Origin: Polynucleobacter necessarius
GTDB lineage: Bacteria; Pseudomonadota; Gammaproteobacteria; Burkholderiales; Burkholderiaceae
NCBI RefSeq assembly: GCF_900095215.1
Contig: NZ_LT606949.1
Span: forward strand, 1,462,690 to 1,526,689
DNA length: 64,000 nt
Direction of reading: 5' to 3'
Every line of letters starts with the position of its first letter. Position 1 is the stretch's first letter. This document shows positions 19,023 to 30,284 of the stretch, one piece after another. The notes beneath the pieces are model-generated. The model worked only from the letters and a program-made list of their open reading frames with translations. It did no database searches and was not told the origin of the DNA. The position numbers and the translations under genes are program-made.

Positions 19023-20081
19023 TTACATGAGTGTCCAAGCAATCGTTTCGCCAGCACGCAGCGGAACAATCGTGGCATCACCCAATGGCAATTCAGCAGG
19101 AATATTTTGGGCTTGCTTTGCCAATGTAATTGTTTTGCTATTGCGCGGTAATGAGTAAAAATCAGGGCCAAAGAAACTCGCAAAGCCTTCTAACTTATCC
19201 AACTTTCCAACGCTTTCAAATGCTTCAGCATATAAACCAAATGCGTTAAATGCACTGTAGCACCCTGCGCAACCACAAGCAGCCTCTTTAGCGCCCTTAG
19301 CATGTGGTGCACTATCGGTCCCCAAGAAGAAACGAGGACTACCGCTAGTGGCAACTTCCATTAGAGCAACCCGGTGCTCTTCACGCTTGAGTACTGGCAA
19401 ACAATAATTGTGTGGACGAATGCCACCAGCAAAAATCGCATTGCGGTTCATAAGTAAATGTTGCGGCGTAATTGTGGCGGCAATAGTGTTTTTTTCAGCG
19501 GTCGAAGCATCACGCACATAGTGAGCAGCTTGCTTAGTGGTGATGTGTTCAAACACAATCTTTAGCTCAGGAAATTTTTTGCGCAAAGGCTGTAATACAG
19601 TATCGATAAAGACTGCCTCACGATCAAAGATATCAATATCAGAACTGGTTACTTCACCATGCACCAATAAGGGCACACCAAGCTCTTGCATTACCTCGAG
19701 AGCTGCATGGCAATGCTTTAGATCGCTCACACCTGCATCGCTGTTTGTTGTTGCGCCTGCAGGGTATAGCTTAAAAGCAGAAATTCCTGCAGTCTTAGCA
19801 TTACGCACTTCATCAGTAGAGGTATTGTCTGTGAGATACAGGGTCATCAATGGAGTAAAACTACTTCTCCCCAAGGACTTTAAATTGGCTTGAATGCGTG
19901 ATTGATAAGCGTTAGCCAATTCCACAGTGGTCACTGGTGGCTTTAAGTTTGGCATGATGATGGCACGCGCAAATTGCCGTGCAGTATCAGCCAATACATC
20001 TTTCATCACCTCGCCATCGCGAATATGTAAATGCCAATCATCTGGCTGAATCAATTGAATTTGAGTGAGGCTATTAGACAT
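19023..20081 (-). CDS. pyrC: Dihydroorotase
   Basis: Zinc amidohydrolase closing the dihydroorotate ring in pyrimidine synthesis; 352 residues, class II. Metal ligands are seen in [10 protein letters not shown], the carboxylated lysine in [11 protein letters not shown], histidines in LLVHGEVTS and FEHITTKQA, and the catalytic Asp in [13 protein letters not shown]. It starts 1 bp after the stop of the glycerate kinase relic, so it was or is transcribed with that gene. No lesion. Confidence 0.95.
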   Translation of the reverse strand: MSNSLTQIQLIQPDDWHLHIRDGEVMKDVLADTARQFARAIIMPNLKPPVTTVELANAYQSRIQANLKSLGRSSFTPLMTLYLTDNTSTDEVRNAKTAGISAFKLYPAGATTNSDAGVSDLKHCHAALEVMQELGVPLLVHGEVTSSDIDIFDREAVFIDTVLQPLRKKFPELKIVFEHITTKQAAHYVRDASTAEKNTIAATITPQHLLMNRNAIFAGGIRPHNYCLPVLKREEHRVALMEVATSGSPRFFLGTDSAPHAKGAKEAACGCAGCYSAFNAFGLYAEAFESVGKLDKLEGFASFFGPDFYSLPRNSKTITLAKQAQNIPAELPLGDATIVPLRAGETIAWTLM

Positions 20082-20082
20082 A

Positions 20083-21430
20083 TTATTTTTCTAGCAAGAT
20101 GATGCGAAAGTCATTCACATTCGTAAGTGTAGGGCCATTTTCCACCAAAGCGCCTAATTCCGCAAAGAAGCCATAACAATCATGCGCTGATAAGAATTTT
20201 TCTGGCGATAGACCTGCAGTTTTGGCAGATTGATAGGCGGCGCCATCAAACCAGACTCCGGCATTCTTCTCTGCCATCAATACCATCCGTATCGGCTGCT
20301 AAGGCTGCGATATTGGGTAAATCAGAAGTTGCAGCAAACAGAGAGAGTAGGTATTCGCTAGAACGGCCCCCACGCCCTTTAATTCCAGATGGAATAGTGA
20401 CGGTACATTCTCCACCGGATATTAGGGCAAGCGGTTTTATTCCTTTAGCTACATGGTCATGCACTAAAGCAGCCTGCTCAACGCCAATCTCTTGCGCCTC
20501 ACCAGTCATCGTATCCCCCAGAATGATTGGTTCATATCCCTGAGCATGAGCATACTCAGCGGCAGCTTCTAGGCTTTTATAAGCGGTTGCAATCACATGA
20601 TTCGCTACTTGAGCATTCACTAAATCAGCATCTTTTAGCGTTTCGGGCTTTTCACCCACTAAACCTTGTTTGAGATGATTGATTACAGCTGTCGGAATAA
20701 CAGACTCATTCAGATCATACTTTTGCAAAATATTAAGAGCATCTAAGTAGGTTGAATAATCAGCTGCGCACGGACCACTGGCGATATCCGCAGGAGAATC
20801 TCCCGTCACATCGGAAATTAATAAAGCCTCTACTATTGCGCCACGAGCAATTGTCACTCTCGCCAAATTACCACCCAAGATTGCGGATAAATGCTTACGT
20901 ACTACATTCATTTCCTCAATTGGGGCACCACTACGCAAGAGGGCCTCTGTAGTCTTGCGCATGTCATCAATCGAGATTCCTTCTTGCAGCAAAGTCAACA
21001 AACTAGAGCCTCCGCCAGATACCAAGGCAATCAACACATCGCCCTGTTCGAGCTGATTGGTTAACGCATAAATCTCTTTTGCCCCATTCATACCCGCCTG
21101 ATCTGGTACTGGGTGTCCAGCCTCAACGATTTTGATATGAGATGTTGGCGAGTTATGTCCATAGCGCGTCAGTACAACGCCTTCTAATTTCACTTGCGGC
21201 CAATTCGTTTTTGCATAGGCTTCTAAAGCGCTTGCCATAGAAGCGCTGGCGTTGCCAGCACCAACTACCAGGCACCTACCTTGAGGCTCTTCCCCTTTGG
21301 GAAATATCGGTGCCAAATATTGCGGAACAATCACTTGTGGATCAGCAACCGATACGGCTGCGGCAAAGGCGTTTTTTAAAATAGCTTCTTTGCTAATTGA
21401 ATCAGAAAGTGAAGTGGCGTCTTGAGTCAT
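20083..21430 (-). pseudogene. Glycerate 2-kinase (GckA/TtuD, MOFRL family) with C-terminal frameshift
   Basis: Glycerate kinases of this family have an N-terminal DUF4147 domain and a C-terminal MOFRL domain. The frame from ATG 21430 (MTQDATSLSDSISKEAIL) is normal through GRCLVVGAGNASASMA, ALVSGGGSSLL and ISGGECTVTI up to LAADTDGIDG. There it shifts near 20262-20272, one base gained or two lost. The true C-terminus continues in the next frame (NAGVWFDGAAYQSAKTAG to RIILLEK). The MOFRL end after DGIDG is needed for the fold, so the 394-residue product with an alien end is probably inactive. A single lesion leaves sequencing error possible. Confidence 0.82.
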
Positions 21431-21439
21431 TAAGCTATT

Positions 21440-23266
21440 CTAATCAAGAGTGGCGCGTTCCTGCATTTGCCACCTCTCCGCATACTTGCCCTTCTCCGCT
21501 AGCAACTCTTCATGCGTTCCTCGCTCCAAAATCTGCCCATGATCCATCACCAGAATTTGATCAGCATGAATAATTGTGGAAAGTCGGTGCGCAATGATGA
21601 GGGTCGTACGGTTTTTGGCTAGGCCAAGCAATTCTTCCTGAAAAGCGCGCTCTGTTTTAGAGTCCAGAGCTGAAGTAGCTTCATCGACAATCAGCATAGC
21701 GAGCTTTTTGCGGAGGGTGCTAGCAATTGTCACGCGTTGCTTTTCACCGCCAGATAACTTTAGACCCCGTTCGCCCACTTGAGTGTCATAACCCTCTGGC
21801 AAGCGCTTGATAAAGCCGTCGATTTGCGCCGGCTCTAGCAGCTTCCTGGACTTCTTCTATTGTTGCGGAAGGATCGCCATAAGCGATGTTATATCCAATC
21901 GTATCATTGAATAAAACCGTATCTTGTGGAACGATGCCAATCACTGTGCGCAAGCTAGCTTGAGTGACATTTTTAATATTTTGTCCATCAATCAGAATTT
22001 CTCCTGACTGAACATCATAAAAACGAAACAACAGTCTCGCCAAAGTACTTTTACCCGCTCCACTTTGCCCAACTACAGCAGTACTTTTCCCGACGGGAAT
22101 GTTGAAACTAACATCACGCAAAATTTCACGCTTAGAGCGTCATAGTGAAAAGAAACATACTCAAACCGCACATCGGGGCCATTGCCACGATGATGAATCT
22201 GTAGGGATTTTGCGCCCAGAAAATCCGCAATCTCTTTATCGATATTGAGTAAAGAGAACATCCGATCCATATCCGTCAAAGGCTGCGTAATCTCTTGATA
22301 AATCACTCCAAGACAATTAAGCGGCATATAGAGCTGAATCATTAAGGTATTGACCAAAACTAGGTCACCCAAAGTCATGGTGCCATTGACAACGCCTACG
22401 GTAGCACGACAGAGAATGAGCATTAAGCCAACCGCAATCATGATCTGCTGTCCCAGATTCAGAAAAGCCAAAGTCTTTTGCGACTTCACCGCTGCCGCTT
22501 GATAGCGCAACAGATTCTCGTCATAACGACTCGATTCAAAAGCTTCGTTACCAAAATACTTGACTGTCTCAAAGTTCAAGAAAGAATCAATCGCTGTTTG
22601 ATTGGCCTTTGAGTCAATATCGTTCATGGTGCGACGGTAATGTGTACGCCATTCCGTCACCACAATCGTGAAAGCAATATAAAGAATCAACGCGACTAAA
22701 GTGATTGCAGCAAACCAAATGTCGTAGGAGTAGGCGAAATAACCCAGCACCAAACAAAACTCAATAAGCGTTGGCGGAATGCTGTAGACCGAATAAGAAA
22801 TGAGCGATTGAATACCGCGTGTGCCACGCTCAATATCTCGACTCACATCGCCAGTCTGGCGAGCCAAATGAAAACTGAAGGCCAATGAATGCAAATACTC
22901 AAAAACTTGAAGCGTCACTTTTCGAACGGCGTTTTGGGTGACTTTGGCGAACAGGGCTTCACGTAGCTCAGTAAATAGAGGTGCGGAAATTCTAAATAAG
23001 CCATAAGCGACAATAATGCCTAGAGGCACAACCAGAAGCGTCTAGGATGAGTTTGCCTTAATGCCTAAGGAGTCGATCCACTCCTTCATCACAATCGGAA
23101 TGCCCAAATTGGCAACCTTGGCGGCCACTAAGCAGCTAAGGGCAATGATGACCCGATAACGATACTCAAAAAGATAAGGAAGGAGGTCGCGGATAACGCG
23201 CCAGTCACCTCGTTGAGGCGTTTTTGAATCTGCGCTACCGTGATGATGTCCCGATGAATGTCTCAT
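21440..23266 (-). pseudogene. ATM1/HMT1-type ABC exporter (permease-ATPase fusion), one nonsense and two frameshifts
   Basis: A half-size exporter of the ATM1 class, proposed to export glutathione-linked or metal-related compounds. The start is at 23266 (MRHSSGHHHGSADS). TAG at 23042-23044 (codon 75) interrupts the membrane domain, which continues in the same frame (PLGIIVAYGLF, TGDVSRDIERGTRG, NFETVKYFGNEA). A one-base loss near 22131-22136 shifts the frame before Walker A ([15 protein letters not shown]), and a one-base gain near 21828-21833 shifts it back before LSGGEKQRV and [11 protein letters not shown]. Three lesions plus odd substitutions in the ATPase make it a clear pseudogene. Confidence 0.93.
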
Positions 23267-23303
23267 CGCTCTACCTTATTCCTAATTGATCATTTAATTC
23301 AGC

Positions 23304-23747
23304 CTAGTCAGCCGAAAACAATTTCAGAATAGCCTCACCATTGCTGCGTGAGAAACATTTCTTTGCGGCATCCTCATAAGACAGCCACTCATATGCGACA
23401 TGCTCTCTGGGGGCGAGAGTAATTGAAGTGTTGTCTGGAGCTTTTAGCGCAAACCAATGCTCAGTATTTCGGGTGACGCCGGGAGCATAACGAAAGCGCC
23501 ATTCAGGGTAAATTTCATACTCGATTTGATGATGCATATTTTGCAATGCACCTGTCGGCAGCTGATTTACGGCAATGCCCGTTTCTTCAAAAACTTCGCG
23601 AGTGGCAGCCAAAGCAAGATCTTCATTCGGCATATCAAGACTACCGGTTACCGACTGCCAAAAGCCCGCTCTATCGGCGCGCTCTATCAATAAAACATCC
23701 CTATCTGATTTGTAGATAACTACTAAAACCGAAATAGGGATTTTCAA
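23304..23747 (-). CDS. nudB: Dihydroneopterin triphosphate diphosphatase (Nudix)
   Basis: A 147-residue Nudix hydrolase that removes pyrophosphate from dihydroneopterin triphosphate in folate synthesis. The Nudix box core is ALAATREVFEETGI, with the Glu residues that bind Mg. The lead glycine in TGSLDMPNED is one residue further away than in the general consensus, as often seen in this branch. NudB is normally found next to aspS in betaproteobacteria, as here (51 bp downstream of it), which supports the assignment. No lesion. Confidence 0.85.
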   Translation of the reverse strand: MKIPISVLVVIYKSDRDVLLIERADRAGFWQSVTGSLDMPNEDLALAATREVFEETGIAVNQLPTGALQNMHHQIEYEIYPEWRFRYAPGVTRNTEHWFALKAPDNTSITLAPREHVAYEWLSYEDAAKKCFSRSNGEAILKLFSAD

Positions 23748-23798
23748 AGCTGAGGGATAACGGCTACTTAAGCTGTTTTAAGCGGCAGGTGCAGCTAC

Positions 23799-25580
23799 TT
23801 AACGCAAGCGGATATGCAACTCACGCAACTGACGCTCATCCACCGGGCTAGGAGCCTGAGTTAATAGGCATTGCGCACGTTGCGTTTTAGGGAAGGCAAT
23901 CACATCACGAATCGATTCGGCGCCCGTCATCATCGTGACAATACGATCTAAACCAAACGCAATACCGCCATGTGGAGGCGCGCCATACTGCAGAGCATCC
24001 AACAAGAAACCGAACTTCGCTTGCGCTTCTTCAGCATTAATCTTCAACGCGCGGAAGACCTGACTTTGAACCGCCTCTTGGTAGATACGTACTGAGCCAC
24101 CACCAATTTCGCTACCGTTCAATACCATGTCATACGCTTTGGCTAAACACTTGCCAGGATCAGATTCCAAGTACTGCATGTGCTCATCTTTAGGGCTTGT
24201 GAACGGATGATGGCAAGCAACCCAACGCGCTTCGCCTTCATCGTAATCAAACATCGGGAAATCAACCACCCATAATGGCTTCCAGCCTTCGGTAAAGAGA
24301 CCATGCGCTTTACCCCAAGCAGATTGGCCAATGCGCAAACGCAGATTACCAATAGCATCATTCACTACTTTTTCTTTGTCAGCGCCGAAGAAAATGATGT
24401 CGCCATCTTTTGCCCCAGTGCGCTTCAAAATGCCCTCAATCGCTGCATCATGCAAATTCTTCACAATAGGCGACTGCAAACCATTGCGCCCTTCAGCAAC
24501 TGAATTGACCTTAATCCAAGCCAAGCCTTTAGCACCGTAGATGCTGACAAACTGAGTGTAATCATCAATTGCGCTACGGCTAATTTCAGCGCCACCAGGA
24601 ACACATAGGCCAACAACACGCCCGCCAGCTTGATTAGCCGCACCGGAGAAGACCTTGCAATCAACGTCTTTCATCAAGTCAGTCAATTCAGTGAACTCAA
24701 AGTTCACACGTAAATCTGGCTTATCAGAGCCAAAACGCGCCATACCATCTGAATACGGCATGGTCGGAAATGGATTGGGCAATTCCACATTCATCGTTTT
24801 TTTGAAGATATGACGAATCATGTTTTCAAACAAATCACGAATCTCTAACTCGCTTAAGAACGCAGTTTCACAGTCGATCTGCGTAAATTCTGGTTGACGA
24901 TCGGCGCGCAAATCCTCATCGCGGAAACACTTGGTAATTTGATAGTAACGATCAAAACCAGCCACCATAAGCAATTGCTTAAACAACTGTGGAGACTGTG
25001 GCAATGCGAAGAATTGGCCGTCGTGCACACGAGATGGCACTAGATAATCGCGCGCGCCCTCTGGGGTGCTTTTGGTAAGCATCGGCGTTTCGATGTCGAT
25101 AAAGCCTGCATCATCTAAATAACGACGACACTCCATTGCTACGTTGTAACGCAAACGCAAATTCTTCTGCATTTGTGGACGACGTAAATCCAATACGCGA
25201 CGAGTGAGACGAGTTGTCTCTGACAAATTTTCATCATCAATCTGAAACGGTGGAGTTACAGATGCGTTCAAGATCACCAAGTTGTTGCACAGAATTTCTA
25301 CTTTGCCGCTAACTAAATCCACATTCTCAGTGCCAGAAGGACGTGCGCGCACAAGTCCTTTAATCTGAATACAAAATTCACTACGCACCTGCTCTGCAAT
25401 GGCGAACATTTCTGGATGATCTGGATCACAAACCACTTGCACGAAACCTTCGCGGTCACGCAAGTCAATAAAGATCACGCCTCCATGGTCACGACGGCGA
25501 TTCACCCATCCAGAGAGCGTGACTTCTTGACCAATCAGTGAATCAGTTACCTGACCGCAGGTATGGCTTCGCATCGACAT
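23799..25580 (-). CDS. aspS: Aspartyl-tRNA synthetase, probably non-discriminating
   Basis: A 593-residue bacterial-type class IIb synthetase. It has the N-terminal OB fold ([20 protein letters not shown]), motif 2 with [18 protein letters not shown], the bacterial GAD insertion in the middle, and motif 3 [13 protein letters not shown]. The His in RRDHGG is the residue associated, from memory of the Pseudomonas work, with enzymes that also mischarge tRNA-Asn, so Asn-tRNA is probably finished by GatCAB. It follows the DUF502 gene by 16 bp in the ubi-aspS-nudB operon. No lesion. Confidence 0.95.
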   Translation of the reverse strand: MSMRSHTCGQVTDSLIGQEVTLSGWVNRRRDHGGVIFIDLRDREGFVQVVCDPDHPEMFAIAEQVRSEFCIQIKGLVRARPSGTENVDLVSGKVEILCNNLVILNASVTPPFQIDDENLSETTRLTRRVLDLRRPQMQKNLRLRYNVAMECRRYLDDAGFIDIETPMLTKSTPEGARDYLVPSRVHDGQFFALPQSPQLFKQLLMVAGFDRYYQITKCFRDEDLRADRQPEFTQIDCETAFLSELEIRDLFENMIRHIFKKTMNVELPNPFPTMPYSDGMARFGSDKPDLRVNFEFTELTDLMKDVDCKVFSGAANQAGGRVVGLCVPGGAEISRSAIDDYTQFVSIYGAKGLAWIKVNSVAEGRNGLQSPIVKNLHDAAIEGILKRTGAKDGDIIFFGADKEKVVNDAIGNLRLRIGQSAWGKAHGLFTEGWKPLWVVDFPMFDYDEGEARWVACHHPFTSPKDEHMQYLESDPGKCLAKAYDMVLNGSEIGGGSVRIYQEAVQSQVFRALKINAEEAQAKFGFLLDALQYGAPPHGGIAFGLDRIVTMMTGAESIRDVIAFPKTQRAQCLLTQAPSPVDERQLRELHIRLR

Positions 25581-25596
25581 AACACTTTCCTATAAA

Positions 25597-26250
25597 TCAA
25601 AAATGGTGTGGCAACTGGGATCCAGCTAAACCACCAGAACTATTGGGATGGACAGAGCCCATTGAAACAATATGCTTCAAAGCCTCTTCCACACTCATCT
25701 CCAATTCAATGGTTTGCGCACGGGGTACGATCATAAAAAAACCGGAAGTGGGATTTGGAGTTGTTGGCAAAAACACGTTAACGTAATCTTCACCTAATTT
25801 AGCAGCGACTTCCTTTGCAGGTGTACCCGTTTTAAAAGCAATCACCCATGAATCAGCATGGGGGTAACGAATTAATAAGGCCTTACTAAACGCTTGACCA
25901 CTTCCTGAAAACAAAGTGGATGACACTTGTTGAACGCTTGAATAAATTGAACGCACAACTGGGATGCGATTAATTTGCTTGTTCCACATCCGAATCCACC
26001 ACTGACCAGCAAAGCTGATTGCCAAAAATCCAGTGAGCATGATTACAGACATCACAATCAAAATACCCACACCTGGCAGCTCACGGAAATGCTGGAGATC
26101 TGATGCGAATTGGCGAGGGAAAACGGTAATCATGGCCTGCATTACAGAACCAAATACGCCATCGAGCAGGCTCAAGCCCCATGCAATCACCCAAATGGTG
26201 ATCGACAATGGTGCCCATACGAGGATGCCAGCGATAAAGTATTTTTTCAT
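25597..26250 (-). CDS. DUF502 family inner-membrane protein
   Basis: A 217-residue protein with two N-terminal membrane segments (about residues 4-24 and 62-82) and a soluble C-terminal domain with the family motifs NRIPVVRSIYSSVQQ and FLPTTPNPTSGFF. Its biochemical role is unknown. In Burkholderiales it is constantly linked to ubiB and aspS, as here. It ends in a His/Pro-rich tail. No lesion. The small FmdB zinc-ribbon gene often found between ubiB and this gene is absent; only 52 bp separate the two. Confidence 0.85.
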   Translation of the reverse strand: MKKYFIAGILVWAPLSITIWVIAWGLSLLDGVFGSVMQAMITVFPRQFASDLQHFRELPGVGILIVMSVIMLTGFLAISFAGQWWIRMWNKQINRIPVVRSIYSSVQQVSSTLFSGSGQAFSKALLIRYPHADSWVIAFKTGTPAKEVAAKLGEDYVNVFLPTTPNPTSGFFMIVPRAQTIELEMSVEEALKHIVSMGSVHPNSSGGLAGSQLPHHF

Positions 26251-26302
26251 ATGTTCTGCCTAAGTCGCTATTTTAACGGGTTAGCAGCCAATCAGCGAGA
26301 GA

Positions 26303-27889
26303 CTAATAAATGCCTAGGCTGATGATCAAAATTCCGGCTAAAAACCCGCCGGCAAACAACAAGGCGCCCGCCAAAAGGCGATGTGTGCGTCGCTCCTGCA
26401 GTAAAAGGGCCTTTAAAACCTCTAATTCGCCATTTTGGTCTTTTACTTGAGCTCGGCCTTGCGCCAGGCTATCCGCAATTAGCCGGGGCAATGTGGGCAA
26501 AATTTTGGCCCAAGTTGGCGCCTCTTTCTGTAAACCATCCAATAGACCGCGCCAACCTAACTGCTTGCTCACCCACTTTTCCAGGATTGGCTTAGCTGTT
26601 TTCCAAAGATCGAGGTCGGGATCCAATTGACGAGCCAATCCTTCAACATTCAAAAGGGTTTTTTGCAGCAAAGTCAATTGCGGCTGAATTTCCACCTTAA
26701 AGCGGCGTGAGGTCTGGAATAAACGCATCAAGACAATACCCAAGGAAATCTCTTTGAGCGGACGATCAAAATACGGCTCGCATACAGAGCGCACCGCGCC
26801 TTCCAATTCTTCAACGCGGGTATTAGCAGGAACCCAACCGGACTCGATATGCAATTGGGCAACACGGCGGTAGTCTCGGTTAAAGAAAGCCAAGAAATTC
26901 AGAGCTAGATAATTTTTATCTGACTCACTCAGAGCGCCAACAATTCCAAAGTCAAGTGAGATGAAGCGGCCAAATGTTTCTGGCTCCAAGCTAATCATGA
27001 TATTTCCTGGATGCATATCCGCATGGAAAAAACCATATTCAAAAACTTGTGTAAAAAATATTTCTACGCCATCAGCAGCCAGCTTTTTAAAGTCAACGCC
27101 CGCTTCACGCAAGGCTGTGGTTTTTCCAATCGAGATGCCATACATTCTTTCCATGACAATCACATTGGTATGACACAAATCCCAATACATTTCAGGGATC
27201 ATTAATTTTTTAGAGTCGACAAAATAACGGCGCAACTGGCTTGCATTCGCAGCCTCACGCATGAGATCTAACTCATCATGCAAATACGTATCAAACTCCT
27301 CCACGTTCTCGCGCGGCTTTAAGCGACGACCATCCTCAGAGCCTTTTTCAATCACTTTAGCCAAGTCATACATCAAAGCCAGATCACCCTCAATCACCGG
27401 CAGAATGCCAGGGCGCAAGACCTTAATGGCTACAGCACGACCTTCCCATTCAGGATGTTTGTGTGTGCCGCGCAACACTCCAAAATGCACCTGCGCTACA
27501 GAAGCGCTGGCAACGGGAGTGGCATCAAAGCTAATAAAAACTGCTTCAATGGGTTGGCCTAAATCTTCTTCAATTAAGCGACGAGACTCTTCATTAGAGA
27601 ATGGCGGGACTTGATCTTGAAGCTTTGCCAATTCATTCGCGATATCTTCTGGCAACAAATCACGACGCGTAGACAGCACTTGCCCAAACTTCACAAAAAT
27701 TGGGCCCAAGGCTTCAAGCGTTAGCCGAATACGCTCACCTCTTGGCAAATGAGTGCCCGGTGAAATCCAACAAAGCACGGTGAAAAAACCACGACGAATT
27801 TCAGGCTTTAAAAGATCGCGCAGAAGCGGTAATAAACCATAACTCCAGGCGGTAAAAAAAATGAAATAGAGGCGAGCAATTCGACGCAC
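26303..27889 (-). CDS. ubiB: UbiB-family ABC1 atypical kinase
   Basis: A membrane-bound ATPase/kinase-like protein needed for ubiquinone assembly; 528 residues. The family KxGQ motif is [18 protein letters not shown], the Ala-rich loop is ASASVAQVH, and the catalytic and metal-binding residues lie in [12 protein letters not shown] and LDFGIVGAL. Two membrane segments close the protein ([18 protein letters not shown]). It is preceded by ubiJ, its usual partner, with a 3-bp gap. No lesion. Confidence 0.94.
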   Translation of the reverse strand: MRRIARLYFIFFTAWSYGLLPLLRDLLKPEIRRGFFTVLCWISPGTHLPRGERIRLTLEALGPIFVKFGQVLSTRRDLLPEDIANELAKLQDQVPPFSNEESRRLIEEDLGQPIEAVFISFDATPVASASVAQVHFGVLRGTHKHPEWEGRAVAIKVLRPGILPVIEGDLALMYDLAKVIEKGSEDGRRLKPRENVEEFDTYLHDELDLMREAANASQLRRYFVDSKKLMIPEMYWDLCHTNVIVMERMYGISIGKTTALREAGVDFKKLAADGVEIFFTQVFEYGFFHADMHPGNIMISLEPETFGRFISLDFGIVGALSESDKNYLALNFLAFFNRDYRRVAQLHIESGWVPANTRVEELEGAVRSVCEPYFDRPLKEISLGIVLMRLFQTSRRFKVEIQPQLTLLQKTLLNVEGLARQLDPDLDLWKTAKPILEKWVSKQLGWRGLLDGLQKEAPTWAKILPTLPRLIADSLAQGRAQVKDQNGELEVLKALLLQERRTHRLLAGALLFAGGFLAGILIISLGIY

Positions 27890-27892
27890 GAT

Positions 27893-28513
27893 TTATTTAG
27901 CCTTTTGCTCTAAGAGCTGAATGCGCTTTTCCATGCGATCCACAGATTCACGCAATGCGCTTAATTCAGATTTACGAACCATGAAGTCTCGCTTATTTAA
28001 AAGCACTTTTTTCTCTTCACTCACATACTCCACTACATTGTCCAGCAAATCGGCGGCGGCAGAACGTGTAGCAGAAACCAACTTTTTGCCATGCCTAACA
28101 GCAAAGTTAGCAGGGGCATCGCCCATCAAGCGCGCTAAATCTTCTTCGTATTCCCATCGCAGCTGCCCCGCAAGCCGACCCAATAATTGAGCCAAGTCGG
28201 CATCACCAGTAATTTTGACCGCCTTAAAAGCCTGCTCTCGCAATGATCCGCTGCTTCCAGCTAAATCACTTAAAGCTTTAGCGGAAACCTCTAAGGTGAG
28301 CGCAGGGACATCAACTGATTGCAGGCTAGTCAACAAGCCATCAGGCTTGATCTCGAAGCACAGATCACCCAGTGGCAACCGCAACACAATCGTTTGATTC
28401 TCATGCCGCGCTAATTCAGCCCTGGCCCAAGGCTCAGCTCCAAGAACGTGGTTTATTCCCCGGCAAGTAGCACCAGAAGCGATCGTATGGGTGGTTGAAA
28501 AATGTGTATTCAT
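27893..28513 (-). CDS. ubiJ: Ubiquinone biosynthesis accessory factor UbiJ (SCP2 domain)
   Basis: A 206-residue protein with an SCP2 lipid-binding domain (about residues 25-125; LCFEIKPDGLLTSL, AVKITGDADLAQLLG) and a C-terminal coiled coil (LRESVDRMEKRIQLLEQ). UbiJ scaffolds the ubiquinone synthesis complex. I chose ATG 28513 (MNTHFSTTHTIASG); the frame extends to 28564, but that stretch contains the upstream terminator. It sits between the Tim44-like gene and ubiB. Confidence 0.85.
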   Translation of the reverse strand: MNTHFSTTHTIASGATCRGINHVLGAEPWARAELARHENQTIVLRLPLGDLCFEIKPDGLLTSLQSVDVPALTLEVSAKALSDLAGSSGSLREQAFKAVKITGDADLAQLLGRLAGQLRWEYEEDLARLMGDAPANFAVRHGKKLVSATRSAAADLLDNVVEYVSEEKKVLLNKRDFMVRKSELSALRESVDRMEKRIQLLEQKAK

Positions 28514-28521
28514 AAGTGTGA

Positions 28522-28550
28522 AAAACCCGCACAAGTGCGGGTTTTCCGAC
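28522..28550 (-). terminator. Rho-independent terminator after the Tim44-like gene
   Basis: A perfect 11-bp stem, AAAACCCGCAC and GTGCGGGTTTT around a two-base loop, followed on the minus strand by a further T. It lies between the Tim44-like stop (28567) and the ubiJ start (28513), so it probably attenuates read-through into ubiJ-ubiB. Confidence 0.8.
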
Positions 28551-28566
28551 GGAAAGCACCTCAAGC

Positions 28567-29472
28567 TTAAACCAACTGGGAGATACCCGCCAGTACCCAG
28601 CCACCAGGGCCATCAACTGGCTTGCTTAAATTCCAGATTTCGGAGAAATCACTTGCTGGAGCACCCTGCTGCTCGCGAATCATGCCACTGAACTGAACAC
28701 TACAGCAATAATGCGCATCTGCCGTCTCAATACCTAAAAGTTGCGCATTAATCGTCACGACATCAGTTTGATTACTTGTATCCGACCGACCCGCTAAATC
28801 CTGCTGAATAGTCGCAAACATTTCTGGCGTAGTAAACTCGCGCAAAGAGGCGAGATCGCCTTGATCCCACGCTTTTTGCAAAGTAACAAAATATTGCTTG
28901 GCGTTCTCAAGAAATGTTTGTTGATCAAAGCCTGGGGGCAAGGTTGATTGAAATGGCTCAGGCTCAGCCCCCACCCCACAAAATGGATTTGCGGCAGGGG
29001 TAAAGGCCGGCTCCTGTCTTGGCATCTCAACAGAATTACGCTGCGCGCCTGGGGCAGGCGCATTGGAATTTTGTCCGGCACCAGATAAGGCTGGCAACAT
29101 TTTGCGCATGATGAACATAATTGCAAAGCCCGCCAACATCCCAATCAGCAAACCTGTAATCAGTGAAGAGCCAGCCTCTCCTAATCCAAAATGGAACAGG
29201 TAGCCAATTCCTAAGCCGGCTGCCAATCCACCCAAAATACCGCCCATGCCGGCAAAACGACTAGGCGCAGGCGCTTGAGGTGTTTTGGCTGGAGCTGCAG
29301 GTTGCGCTTGCTGCGCAGGCTTCTGAACTGGCGCAGCTTGTTTTTGCATTGGAGCACTAGGTGCGCGACCAATGCTTTTGCCACCACCTAAACGTGCCGC
29401 ATCTACATGACCCACTGTCGCAAATATCAGCGCAAGACTGAATAGAGTCGCTTTGAAAAAATGTTTGTTCAT
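28567..29472 (-). CDS. Tim44-like domain inner-membrane/periplasmic protein
   Basis: A 301-residue protein. It has a signal peptide (MNKHFFKATLFSLALIFATV, cleavage near VDAA), a Pro/Ala/Gln-rich linker (about 35-70), one or two Gly-rich hydrophobic segments (GGILGGLAAGLGIGYLFHFG; ITGLLIGMLAGFAIMFIMR) and a C-terminal Tim44-like fold (FDQQTFLENAKQYFVTLQKA, AQLLGIETADAHYCCSVQFS). Function in bacteria is unknown. The location between ubiE and ubiJ is conserved in Burkholderiales. No lesion. Confidence 0.85.
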   Translation of the reverse strand: MNKHFFKATLFSLALIFATVGHVDAARLGGGKSIGRAPSAPMQKQAAPVQKPAQQAQPAAPAKTPQAPAPSRFAGMGGILGGLAAGLGIGYLFHFGLGEAGSSLITGLLIGMLAGFAIMFIMRKMLPALSGAGQNSNAPAPGAQRNSVEMPRQEPAFTPAANPFCGVGAEPEPFQSTLPPGFDQQTFLENAKQYFVTLQKAWDQGDLASLREFTTPEMFATIQQDLAGRSDTSNQTDVVTINAQLLGIETADAHYCCSVQFSGMIREQQGAPASDFSEIWNLSKPVDGPGGWVLAGISQLV

Positions 29473-29540
29473 TGATATTTACCCCTTCTTATAACTGCTG
29501 AACTTCTTTAGTTTTTAAGAGTTTAAAAACTATACAACCA

Positions 29541-30284
29541 TCAGTATTTAATACCAATATGTAGGGCAACGATACCCCCAGTCATTCTGTGGGTTTCCAC
29601 CTCATCAAAACCCATCCCCAACATCGTTTCTTTGAGAGCTTGGGCATCCGGATGCATGCGAATGGATTCCGCCAAATAGCGATAGCTTTCTGAGTCCTGC
29701 GCAATCTTTTCTCCCAACCAAGGCAAAACCTTGAATGAATAAGTGTCATATACCGGCTGCAAAAAGGCATCAGGTTTTGAAAACTCCAATACCAATACAC
29801 GCCCCCCCGGTTTAATGACACGGCGCATTTCGCGCAAGGCGACATCTTTGTGAGTCATATTGCGCAAACCAAAAGCGACAGTGACGACATCAAAATGATT
29901 ATTGGGGAAAGGGATTTTTTCAGCATCAAACTGCACACAGGGCAAAGCCATCCCGCGATCTAAGAGGCGATCACGACCAACCCCCAGCATGGAAGCATTG
30001 ATATCGCTCAACCAAACTTGCGCATCCGGATTGCGACCCCAATCAGCGGCTTTCGCAAACGCAGCGGCTAAATCACCTGTACCGCCAGCAATATCCAACA
30101 CTTTTTGTCCAGAACGGACATTGGCGCGAGCAATCGTTATCTTCTTCCAGACGCGGTGCAACCCAAATGACATCAAGTCATTCATCACGTCGTATTTACT
30201 AGCTACCGAATGAAAAACCTCAGCAACCTTACCCGCCTTCTCGGCCTCATCAACACTTTGATATCCGAAGTGAGTTTTACTCAT
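29541..30284 (-). CDS. ubiE: Demethylmenaquinone/2-methoxy-6-polyprenylphenol C-methyltransferase UbiE
   Basis: SAM-dependent C-methyltransferase of ubiquinone synthesis. I chose ATG 30284 ([17 protein letters not shown], 247 residues), which overlaps the upstream DUF971 stop as TAATG. The SAM-binding motif is [16 protein letters not shown]; the family signatures [17 protein letters not shown] and VAFGLRNM are present, and the C-terminus ends [12 protein letters not shown]. No lesion. Together with the UbiH-like gene, ubiJ and ubiB it shows the quinone pathway is kept. Confidence 0.95.
   Translation of the reverse strand: MSKTHFGYQSVDEAEKAGKVAEVFHSVASKYDVMNDLMSFGLHRVWKKITIARANVRSGQKVLDIAGGTGDLAAAFAKAADWGRNPDAQVWLSDINASMLGVGRDRLLDRGMALPCVQFDAEKIPFPNNHFDVVTVAFGLRNMTHKDVALREMRRVIKPGGRVLVLEFSKPDAFLQPVYDTYSFKVLPWLGEKIAQDSESYRYLAESIRMHPDAQALKETMLGMGFDEVETHRMTGGIVALHIGIKY

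Noticed and set aside
21786..23044. Programmed frameshifting in the ABC exporter
   Set aside because: Opposite shifts at two non-slippery sites plus a TAG in the membrane domain are better explained by decay.
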